DNA from: Candidatus Cloacimonadota bacterium
GTDB lineage: Bacteria > Cloacimonadota > Cloacimonadia > Cloacimonadales > Cloacimonadaceae
Length of the DNA stretch: 9,574 bases
NCBI GenBank assembly: GCA_012519465.1
Contig: JAAYQD010000295.1
Span: 1 to 9,574, forward strand
Reading direction: 5' to 3'
Shown: one piece after another, positions 1-5,191 of the stretch
How positions within the stretch are numbered: position 1 is the stretch's first letter
How the letters are laid out: each line of letters starts with the position of its first letter
Translations under genes and position numbers: made by a program
Notes under the pieces: generated by a model
Told to the model about the DNA's origin: nothing
The model's input: only the letters and a program-made list of their open reading frames with translations
The model's database searches: none

Positions 1-1245
1 ATGCTCGTCATATTCCACAGCGGGGATCACACCCTCAAAATGCTTGGTGGCAAAGGCAAACACGCGATTTGCCAGGTTGCCCAATACGTTATTGAGCTCA
101 CTATTGATTCTGAGCTGGAAATCTGCAAAAGAGAAGTCACTATCACCCTTTTCCGGGGCATTCACCGCCAGATAATAGCGCAGATAATCAGCCGGGAAGT
201 CTTGCAGGAATTCATTCACCCAGATAGCCCAGTTTTTACTGGTGGAAATCTTATCTCCTTCCAGATTCATGAATTCATTGGCAGGAACGTCGTGAGGCAG
301 GCAATATGGCTGTTTTTGCCCCATCAGCATGGCAGGCCAGATGAGGGCATGGAAGATGATATTATCTTTGCCGATAAAGTGCACCATCCGCGTCTCAGGA
401 TCCAGCCAGTATTCCTTCCAGATTTCCGGCTCTCCCTTATTCTTTGCCCATTCAATGGTGGAGGAGATATAGCCAATGGGCGCATCAAACCACACATACA
501 GCACCTTGCCTTCCGCCTCTGGCAGGGGAACGGGCACGCCCCAAGAGAGGTCACGGGTGATGCTGCGCTCCACCAGCCCCTGCTCCAAGAGGTTCAACAT
601 AAAGTTGCGCACGTTTTCCTTCCAATAATCCTTGTGCGCTATCCAATCCTGCAATTCCTGGGTAAAATCTCCCAATTGCAAAAACCAATGCCGGGTATCC
701 CTGATAATGGGAGTATTGCCGCAAATCTTACACTTGGGTTCTATCAGCGTCACCGTGTCATAAATCTGACCACAAACGTCGCACTGATCACCCCTGGCAC
801 CCTCCGCTTGGCAACGGGGGCAGGTGCCTTCCACATAGCGGTCTGGCAAAAAGCGTTTATCATGTTCACAATAGAATTGACGTGTATCGCGCGCCTTGAT
901 ATGCCCGGTTTCCCAGAGATTGAGGAAAAACTCCTGTGCCATTTCGTGATGGGGAGCCCGTGCCGTGCCGGAGAAATTGTCAAACTGGATATTGATGGCA
1001 TCAAAAGCCGCCTTGATATCCTTGTGATAGTGGTCCACCACCTCCTGGGGAGTCACTCCCTGGGCATAGGCAGAGATGGAGATGGGCGTGCCGTGTTCAT
1101 CGGTGCCACAGATATAAATCACATCTTCCTTGTGCAGCCTCAGCCAACGCACAAAGATATCGGCAGGCAGATAAGCCCCTGCCACGTGTCCCACGTGCAA
1201 TCTGCCATTGGCATAGGGCAGGGCGCTGGTTACGATATATTTCAT
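1..1245 (-). CDS. metG: Methionyl-tRNA synthetase, 3' end cut by window edge
   Basis: Cytoplasmic class I aminoacyl-tRNA synthetase that attaches methionine to tRNA-Met using ATP. The 415 visible residues start MKYIVTSALPYANGRLHVGH, which holds the HIGH-type ATP motif as HVGH (residues 17-20). The KMSKS loop reads KISTS (332-336). Between them is a zinc-binding insertion with CxxC pairs at 142/145, 155/158 and 172/175 plus C126, the multi-cysteine form of the connective peptide. The conserved WFDAPIGYISS and FIGKDN stretches (252-262, 290-295) are present. The anticodon-binding helical domain has just begun when the window ends; any C-terminal tRNA-binding domain lies outside. The ATG at 1245-1243 overlaps the aspartokinase stop as ATGA. 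GGGAG (1257-1253) lies seven bases upstream of the start, inside the preceding gene. Family assignment is secure; the true length cannot be seen. Confidence 0.97.
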   Translation of the reverse strand, partial: MKYIVTSALPYANGRLHVGHVAGAYLPADIFVRWLRLHKEDVIYICGTDEHGTPISISAYAQGVTPQEVVDHYHKDIKAAFDAINIQFDNFSGTARAPHHEMAQEFFLNLWETGHIKARDTRQFYCEHDKRFLPDRYVEGTCPRCQAEGARGDQCDVCGQIYDTVTLIEPKCKICGNTPIIRDTRHWFLQLGDFTQELQDWIAHKDYWKENVRNFMLNLLEQGLVERSITRDLSWGVPVPLPEAEGKVLYVWFDAPIGYISSTIEWAKNKGEPEIWKEYWLDPETRMVHFIGKDNIIFHALIWPAMLMGQKQPYCLPHDVPANEFMNLEGDKISTSKNWAIWVNEFLQDFPADYLRYYLAVNAPEKGDSDFSFADFQLRINSELNNVLGNLANRVFAFATKHFEGVIPAVEYDEH

Positions 1246-2408
1246 TTATTTTCTCCCAAAAATTTGTGATGCAGCCTTTGCAGACATTCCTGTACATTGT
1301 GTGTGGGCAAGAGAAGCTCGATGCTGCGCTCGCTGTGGCTTACCTTGAATAGCTGGATATCATGGCACAGCTCCAGGATGACAGCCAAAAAAGCGGGGTC
1401 CAGATTGATGCCAATCCCCACGGGGATCACATATCCCAGGTTTGGTTCTTTGGCAAGGGGGCTGATGGATGCGGTGCCCAAATGATAGTCAATCTCACTT
1501 TCATATTTGGCTTCCACTGTTAGCTCCAGCCTGTCACCTTCCACAGAGTAGCGGAAAATCTCAAAATCCCATGTCTGCAGTAGCTGCTGCAAAGCAGTGT
1601 CTTTATGCAAGGTATAGCGGATCAGGTTTTCCTTGTGCGCTATCGCCTCTATTTTTCTGGTTTCCATATCTTGATTCCTTTCATTGATTAATAGGGTGCC
1701 CGGCTGGAAGCTGAAGGAGGATTTGATCTCCACCGGAATCTGGTATTTGATGGCAAATTCCACCGCCCGGGGATGAATCACCCGCGAGCCGCCATAGGCC
1801 AGCGCCAGCATCGTGTCATATCCAATCTGCGGCAAAAGGCGTGCATCCGCCACCACTCTGGGATCCGCAGTATAAACCCCTGCCACATCTGTATAAATCT
1901 CACATTTATCTGCCTTCAGTGCGCCTGCCAAAGCCACCGCAGAAGTATCGGAGCCTCCGCGCCCCAGGGTGGTGATTTCCTTCACCTGGCTCACCCCTTG
2001 AAAGCCTGCCACAATGGCGATGCGATCCTTTTCCAGTTCATCCAATATACGGAAGGGATTCACGTTGATGATGCGGGCATTGCCGTGCCTTTCATCAGTG
2101 ATGATGCCGCTTTGGGAACCGGTGAAGGAAATGGCTTCCAGATCGTATTCCTGCAGGGCAAGAGAGAGCATGGACATACTGATGCGCTCGCCTGCGGTTA
2201 AGAGCATATCCATCTCCCGCCGGTTGGGGCGCGCAGTGATGGTATGCGCCATTTCCCACAGCTCATCAGTGGTGCTGGCCATGGCCGAAACCACCAGCAC
2301 CAATTGATCTTGGCTGCGTTTGTGCAGGGCTATCTTTTCTGCGATGTTTTGGATGAGGCTGATGCTTCCCACGGAAGATCCGCCAAATTTCATTACGATC
2401 ATTGCCAT
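1242..2408 (-). CDS. lysC: Aspartate kinase with divergent ACT regulatory region
   Basis: Phosphorylates aspartate with ATP, the first step to lysine/diaminopimelate, threonine, methionine and isoleucine. The protein is 388 residues, starting MAMIVMKFGGSSVG. Kinase landmarks: KFGGSS (7-12), GRGGSDTSA (149-157), TDVAGVYTADPR (173-184), and a YGGSRVIHPRAVEFA block (205-219). From about residue 250 comes the regulatory part. The second ACT-like unit is recognisable (around 345-385, ending in the usual LH..F pattern). The first is degenerate and lacks the usual D-x-P-G turn. I chose ATG 2408; ATG 2402 and ATG 2393 are in frame and also possible, and none has a clear Shine-Dalgarno. An upstream TTG at 2435 would add nine residues absent from the family. 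The gene shares ATGA with metG. The symbol lysC is used generically; which end product inhibits the enzyme cannot be read from the sequence. Confidence 0.93.
   Translation of the reverse strand: MAMIVMKFGGSSVGSISLIQNIAEKIALHKRSQDQLVLVVSAMASTTDELWEMAHTITARPNRREMDMLLTAGERISMSMLSLALQEYDLEAISFTGSQSGIITDERHGNARIINVNPFRILDELEKDRIAIVAGFQGVSQVKEITTLGRGGSDTSAVALAGALKADKCEIYTDVAGVYTADPRVVADARLLPQIGYDTMLALAYGGSRVIHPRAVEFAIKYQIPVEIKSSFSFQPGTLLINERNQDMETRKIEAIAHKENLIRYTLHKDTALQQLLQTWDFEIFRYSVEGDRLELTVEAKYESEIDYHLGTASISPLAKEPNLGYVIPVGIGINLDPAFLAVILELCHDIQLFKVSHSERSIELLLPTHNVQECLQRLHHKFLGENK
1253..1257 (-). promoter_or_regulatory. metG ribosome binding site inside aspartokinase
   Basis: On the minus strand GGGAG lies seven bases before the metG ATG and falls inside the last codons of the aspartokinase gene. 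With the ATGA stop/start overlap this is the standard arrangement for translational coupling. It also fixes the metG start. Confidence 0.75.
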
Positions 2409-2439
2409 AATATAACAGCAAATTCTTGGGGGCAAGCGG

Positions 2440-2445
2440 TGTCAA
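2440..2445 (-). promoter_or_regulatory. lysC: Possible -35 element for the aspartokinase-metG operon
   Basis: On the minus strand a perfect TTGACA lies 31 bases before the chosen aspartokinase ATG. Seventeen bases downstream is TTTGCT (2422-2417), which matches the -10 consensus at only three of six positions. If this promoter is used, transcription would begin almost at the ATG, giving a nearly leaderless message. That would fit the absence of a Shine-Dalgarno. The poor -10 keeps confidence low. Confidence 0.25.
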
Positions 2446-2523
2446 TAGTTTTGTGCAAAATCAGCCCTCATAGACCGATAAACCCACCTTTTCCAATTCA
2501 TAAAACACAGTTCATCCCCATTA

Positions 2524-2545
2524 GCCTCCTTTGTGCCTCCTTTGT
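2524..2545. repeat. Tandem 11-bp repeat, two copies
   Basis: GCCTCCTTTGT occurs twice in perfect tandem (2524-2534, 2535-2545). The sequence CTCCTTTGTC is nearly complementary to GACAAGGGAG just downstream in the next repeat block, so the two blocks could pair in RNA. Confidence 0.85.
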
Positions 2546-2550
2546 CAAGG

Positions 2551-2583
2551 CAAGGGTGAGACAAGGGAGAGACAAGGGTGGTT
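2551..2583. repeat. Tandem 11-bp repeat, three imperfect copies
   Basis: Three adjacent units, CAAGGGTGAGA, CAAGGGAGAGA and CAAGGGTGGTT, begin at 2551, 2562 and 2573. The period is exactly 11 bases, the same as in the preceding block and in the large palindrome at 2853-2907. The composition is strongly purine-biased on the plus strand. Confidence 0.85.
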
Positions 2584-2599
2584 AGTGGGCGCCCAGGGC

Positions 2600-2614
2600 G
2601 CACGCAAAGCGTGC
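2600..2614. repeat. Short hairpin, 6-bp stem with AAA loop
   Basis: GCACGC-AAA-GCGTGC is a perfect 6-bp inverted repeat. It lies just after another small inverted repeat, GCGCCC-A-GGGCGC (2589-2601). No T-run follows on either strand, so it is not an intrinsic terminator. Confidence 0.7.
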
Positions 2615-2621
2615 TTAGGGA

Positions 2622-2635
2622 TCAGGGGTCAGGGG
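2622..2635. repeat. 7-bp tandem TCAGGGG, two copies
   Basis: TCAGGGG occurs twice in perfect tandem. The same word with A for T (ACAGGGG) recurs in the block at 2721-2741. With the GGG at 2618 this gives three closely spaced guanine runs; a fourth nearby run is lacking, so a quadruplex is only a weak possibility. Confidence 0.7.
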
Positions 2636-2649
2636 CTCGCTGCGCGAGC
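2635..2649. repeat. Short hairpin, 6-bp GC stem
   Basis: GCTCGC-TGC-GCGAGC is a perfect inverted repeat with a three-base loop. It directly follows the TCAGGGG repeats and has no T-run after it. Confidence 0.7.
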
Positions 2650-2675
2650 AGTAACACAGGCTTCAGCCGGTGGTT

Positions 2676-2695
2676 CAACCGGTTTTAACCGGTTG
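2676..2695. repeat. Double AACCGGTT palindrome
   Basis: CAACCGGTT and AACCGGTTG are separated by TT. Each contains the self-complementary octamer AACCGGTT, and together they form a 9-bp inverted repeat, so the symmetry is nested. A related GCCGGTGGTT precedes it at 2666-2675. It could be a protein-binding site or simply part of the repeat island. Confidence 0.7.
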
Positions 2696-2720
2696 TTAAA
2701 GAAGGGCTTACAGTGATTAG

Positions 2721-2741
2721 GGGACAGGGGACAGTGGACAG
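2721..2741. repeat. 7-bp tandem repeat, three copies
   Basis: GGGACAG, GGGACAG and TGGACAG follow one another without a gap. The word is a one-base variant of the TCAGGGG/ACAGGGG unit seen about 100 bases upstream, which suggests the two blocks share an origin. Confidence 0.75.
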
Positions 2742-2777
2742 GGTAGCGTGTTCCGCCGCTGTGCTGAAACCCGACAT

Positions 2778-2798
2778 CTGAAACCTTGCGAGTTTCAG
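2778..2798. repeat. Hairpin, CTGAAAC / GTTTCAG
   Basis: A perfect 7-bp inverted repeat with the 7-base loop CTTGCGA. The left arm CTGAAAC also occurs 14 bases upstream (2764-2770), so an alternative larger-loop pairing is possible. The sequence after it (TGTTTCTGCC) has no proper T-run. Confidence 0.65.
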
Positions 2799-2852
2799 TG
2801 TTTCTGCCTTAAAATTTTCCCTCATCCCACCCTCCTTCCCTATTAGATGCGC

Positions 2853-2907
2853 TTGTGATGCCGTTGTGATGCCCAGTAAACTGCTGGGCATCACAACGGC
2901 ATCACAA
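2853..2907. repeat. Perfect 24-bp inverted repeat built from four 11-bp units
   Basis: The arms at 2853-2876 and 2884-2907 are exact reverse complements, separated by TAAACTG. Each arm contains two tandem 11-bp units: TTGTGATGCCG then TTGTGATGCCC on the left, and GGGCATCACAA then CGGCATCACAA on the right. No T-run follows on either strand (plus side continues CGGGATCATA; minus side AAGCGCATC), so it is not a Rho-independent terminator. It could be a strong RNA or cruciform hairpin, a four-site operator with one-turn spacing, or the core of a small mobile element. It ends 23 bases before the ATG of the small ORF at 2931. Confidence 0.95.
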
Positions 2908-2930
2908 CGGGATCATATAGGGGAGAGGCA

Positions 2931-3029
2931 ATGAGAGAATGTGAAAAGACATCCTTATACATCTGTATTTGCGTTAATGGCGTGTCGTGGACTCTTTTCT
3001 ACGGTCACAGTATTCAATATTACGCATAA
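2931..3029 (+). CDS. Possible 32-residue peptide, unknown
   Basis: ATG to TAA encodes 32 residues, beginning MRECEKTSLYICICVNG and ending HSIQYYA. The start is preceded by GGGGAGAGG (from 2920), a good Shine-Dalgarno at a usual distance, which is the main argument for it. The peptide has three cysteines and many aromatic residues, with no charged cluster and no clear membrane helix. It lies directly after the large inverted repeat and stops just before the putative promoter of the methyltransferase. I do not recognise it. ORFs of this length arise readily by chance, so it may be non-coding. Confidence 0.2.
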   Translation: MRECEKTSLYICICVNGVSWTLFYGHSIQYYA

Positions 3030-3040
3030 GGAGAAAAGAC

Positions 3041-3069
3041 TTGACTAAAACAAGGCATATGATTATATA
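3041..3069 (+). promoter_or_regulatory. Sigma-70-like promoter for the methyltransferase-rho operon
   Basis: TTGACT (3041-3046) and TATATA (3064-3069) are separated by exactly 17 bases. Transcription would start near 3076, giving a leader of about 97 bases before the methyltransferase ATG. This is the best promoter match in the intergenic region and it points the right way. Confidence 0.6.
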
Positions 3070-3077
3070 GGTTCAGA

Positions 3078-3100
3078 TTGCCCAACTGAGGGTTTGGCAA
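3078..3100 (+). other. Weak hairpin in the operon leader
   Basis: TTGCC and GGCAA can pair in the predicted leader RNA, extended by two more pairs after one mismatch, with a seven-base loop CTGAGGG. The stem is short and may be accidental. Further on, TAAGGAT occurs twice with an 11-base period (3116-3122, 3127-3133). Confidence 0.25.
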
Positions 3101-3172
3101 CCAAATGATATAGCTTAAGGATATAGTAAGGATCTTTCTTCCCAATCACCATCAAAATGAGGTTCACTCTTT

Positions 3173-3889
3173 ATGAAAGATGTGTTTGACATCCTCTCCC
3201 AGATAGACGCTCCCCAAGTGCTTGACATAGCAACTGGCCACGGTGAATTCGTCTTTATTCTCAAAGAACAATTGGGCTCTTACCAGCATATTTCTGCAGT
3301 GGATTCCAATGCCCAGAATGTGAATTATGCCCAGAGCCTTTTCCCCGATGAGAATATAGATATTTACAGGATGAACCCGGAGGAGCTGGCTTTTGGAGAC
3401 AGCAGTTTTGATATGGTCACCATCTTCAATTCCATCCATCACATCTTAAATTGGGACAGGGTGGGCAGCGAGATGCTGAGGGTGCTAAAGCCCGGTGGCA
3501 TCCTGATGGTGACAGAAATGTATCATGATGGCCAGCAGAGCGAGGCACAAAGAACCTATATCAACGTTCATCACTGGATTGCCAGCGTGGATAGAAGCCT
3601 GGGAATCTATCACCAGCCCACATTTGCCAAAGAGCAGATAATAGCCCTGGTGGAGAAACTTGGTTTGCACAGACTGCAGATGTTGGATTATTATATCCCT
3701 GCGGGAGACCCTCATCAGGCGGAAGAATGCCGATATATGCGGCAAAGATGTATGGATGCCCTGAAGCGGATGGAATATCTGGATAATGCCGATGCCTTGC
3801 GCTCTGAAGGCGAAAAGACCTTGGCAAAGCTGGAAACCCATGGCTGCGTGGGTGCCCGGCGTCTCTTGTTGTGGGGCTACAAATCTTAA
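3173..3889 (+). CDS. Class I SAM-dependent methyltransferase (Methyltransf_11 type)
   Basis: A 238-residue protein with the Rossmann methyltransferase core almost at the N-terminus. Motif I is VLDIATGHGEF (16-26). The acidic residue that would bind the SAM ribose is D44 in AVDSN. The motif IV-like strand reads SFDMVTIFNSIHHI (78-91), followed by LKPGG (105-109). The C-terminal 120 residues are helical-looking, with no second domain I recognise, so the substrate (small molecule, quinone, lipid or other) is unknown. The start is well fixed: an in-frame TGA lies at 3158-3160 and ATG 3173 is the first start after it, with GAGG (3159-3162) ten bases upstream. It is the first gene of the rightward operon, 28 bases before rho. 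UbiE-like and tellurite-resistance-like enzymes share this fold, so a named function would be a guess. Confidence 0.88.
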   Translation: MKDVFDILSQIDAPQVLDIATGHGEFVFILKEQLGSYQHISAVDSNAQNVNYAQSLFPDENIDIYRMNPEELAFGDSSFDMVTIFNSIHHILNWDRVGSEMLRVLKPGGILMVTEMYHDGQQSEAQRTYINVHHWIASVDRSLGIYHQPTFAKEQIIALVEKLGLHRLQMLDYYIPAGDPHQAEECRYMRQRCMDALKRMEYLDNADALRSEGEKTLAKLETHGCVGARRLLLWGYKS

Positions 3890-3917
3890 AATTGTTATAA
3901 AGCGAAGGAGTAATATA

Positions 3918-5177
3918 ATGTCAACCGAAGAAAACCTGTTTGCAATGAGTCAAGCACAACTTACGCGCCAAGCCAAGAGCATTGGCTTGCCAAACCATAC
4001 CCAATACAAAGGCAACGAATTGGTATTTAAAATCCTGGAATTTGATGCCGCACAGCAAGGCTTGGCTTTTGTGACGGGTGTGTTGGAGATCATGGATGAA
4101 GGCTTTGGCTTCCTCAGGTTTCCACAAAATAACTATAACCCCGGCAGGGACGACGTGTATGTGTCTGTAACCCAAGTGCGTTTATTTGGGCTCAAGACAG
4201 GGCACGTGGTATCCGGTCCGGTGAGATCCCCCAAGGAAGGTGAAAAGTATTTTGCCCTCTTGAAAGTGGCAGCGGTGAACTATATGGAGCCCACCTGCCT
4301 CACAGACCTCAGAACCTTTGATGAGCTCACGCCATACTATCCCACAGAACGGCTGAATCTGGAATTTGATCAGGAGAACTATTCCACCCGGCTGATCAAC
4401 CTCTTTACACCCGTGGGCAAGGGGCAGCGCGGCCTGATCGTGGCTGCACCCCGCACGGGAAAAACCACCCTCCTGCAAGATACGGCAAATGCCATCCTTT
4501 CCAACCATCCGGAAGTGTATCTGATAGTGCTACTGGTGGATGAGCGCCCGGAAGAGGTGACGGAGATGAAGAAAATCCTGAAGCCCGGAAACAGGGAAGT
4601 GATCAGCTCCACTTTTGATGAATCTCCCAAAAACCACACTGCTGTCTCAGAAATGGTATTGGAAAAAGCCAAGCGCATGGTGGAACTGAATCAGGACGTG
4701 GTGATAGTGTTGGATAGCATCACCCGTTTGGCAAGGGCATACAACAATATCACGCCCTCCAGCGGAAAAGTGCTGAGCGGTGGTATTGATGCCAATGGCC
4801 TCATCAAGCCCAAGAAGTTCTTTGGTGCTGCACGAAAGACGGAAGAGGCTGGTTCGCTCACCATTATCGCCACAGCGCTGATTGATACCGGTTCCAAAAT
4901 GGATCAGGTGATCTTTGAAGAATTTAAGGGCACTGGTAATATGGAATTGGTGTTGGATAGGAGCATCTCTGATATGCGCCTGTATCCCGCCATCGACCTG
5001 GTGCGCAGCGGAACCCGCCGTGAAGAGCTGCTCTTGACCCAAAATGAAATCAACCGCATGTATGTATTGCGTAAATATCTGAAAACCATCAGCCCCATTC
5101 AGGGCATAGAGATGTTGCGCAAAAGGATGCAATCCACCGAAGATAACGACGAACTCTTGAACTCCATGAGCAATTAA
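3918..5177 (+). CDS. rho: Transcription termination factor Rho
   Basis: Hexameric RNA-dependent ATPase/helicase that ends transcription of untranslated RNA. At 419 residues it has the classic length, with no insertion. The N-terminal helical Rho_N part (about 5-48) is followed by the cold-shock-like RNA-binding domain (VTGVLEIMDEGFGFLR, 52-67, then DDVYVS). In the ATPase domain the P-loop is AAPRTGKT (176-183), Walker B is VVIVLDS (261-267), and LLVDERPEEVTEM, SITRLARAYN and the GTGNMEL region are all conserved. The P-loop differs from Escherichia coli APPKAGKT at three places, with arginine for the first lysine. ATG 3918 is chosen because GAAGGAG (3904-3910) lies seven bases upstream and the N-terminus aligns with the family; the same frame is open further upstream inside the methyltransferase gene. 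The next gene begins after 14 bases. Confidence 0.98.
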   Translation: MSTEENLFAMSQAQLTRQAKSIGLPNHTQYKGNELVFKILEFDAAQQGLAFVTGVLEIMDEGFGFLRFPQNNYNPGRDDVYVSVTQVRLFGLKTGHVVSGPVRSPKEGEKYFALLKVAAVNYMEPTCLTDLRTFDELTPYYPTERLNLEFDQENYSTRLINLFTPVGKGQRGLIVAAPRTGKTTLLQDTANAILSNHPEVYLIVLLVDERPEEVTEMKKILKPGNREVISSTFDESPKNHTAVSEMVLEKAKRMVELNQDVVIVLDSITRLARAYNNITPSSGKVLSGGIDANGLIKPKKFFGAARKTEEAGSLTIIATALIDTGSKMDQVIFEEFKGTGNMELVLDRSISDMRLYPAIDLVRSGTRREELLLTQNEINRMYVLRKYLKTISPIQGIEMLRKRMQSTEDNDELLNSMSN

Positions 5178-5191
5178 AAAGGAGCGCGCTT

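Larger units (their letters stand above)
2409..3172. other. Divergent intergenic region, repeat-rich
   Basis: About 760 bases between the divergent aspartokinase and methyltransferase starts, so it must hold promoters for both directions. Positions 2409-2520 look plain. From about 2520 to 2911 the sequence is dominated by short tandem repeats (11-bp and 7-bp periods), small hairpins and palindromes, ending with a perfect 24-bp inverted repeat. From 2912 to 3172 there is a possible 32-residue ORF, a good sigma-70-like promoter and a leader of roughly 100 bases. A 69-codon minus-strand ORF across 2685-2894 is made from the repeats and is not credible as a gene. I see no transposase, tRNA or recognisable riboswitch. 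The 2520-2911 part may be a multi-copy interspersed element, but this cannot be shown from one copy. Confidence 0.8.

Noticed and set aside
1..1269. Long plus-strand ORF of 422 codons
   Set aside because: It is antisense to metG. The minus-strand translation has all MetRS motifs, while the plus-strand product shows no family features.
2409..2435. TTG start at 2435 extending aspartokinase by nine residues
   Set aside because: Family members begin just before the KFGG motif, and the extra residues (PPRICCYI) have no counterpart.
2442..2501. 19-codon minus-strand ORF upstream of aspartokinase as an attenuation leader peptide
   Set aside because: It has no run of lysine, threonine or methionine codons, a poorly spaced ribosome binding site, and no following terminator/antiterminator pair.
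2524..2583. Tandem repeats as a CRISPR array
   Set aside because: The units are 11 bases and directly adjacent, with no spacers, and there are no cas genes nearby.
2409..2600. Lysine riboswitch or T-box ahead of aspartokinase
   Set aside because: I could not find the conserved core of either. The nearest long stem structures belong to the repeat island.
2618..2744. G-quadruplex in the G-rich repeats
   Set aside because: Only three closely spaced GGG runs occur in each cluster. A fourth would require a loop of 10 bases or more, so the case is weak.
2685..2894. Minus-strand ORF of 69 codons in the intergenic region
   Set aside because: It is assembled from the palindrome, hairpin arms and 7-bp repeats, has no convincing ribosome binding site, and resembles no protein family I know.
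2853..2907. Large palindrome as an intrinsic terminator
   Set aside because: No T-run follows the stem on either strand, and it lies between divergent genes where no upstream gene needs terminating.
3786..3917. Upstream extension of the rho reading frame
   Set aside because: It overlaps the methyltransferase gene, whereas ATG 3918 has a strong Shine-Dalgarno and gives the classic 419-residue Rho.
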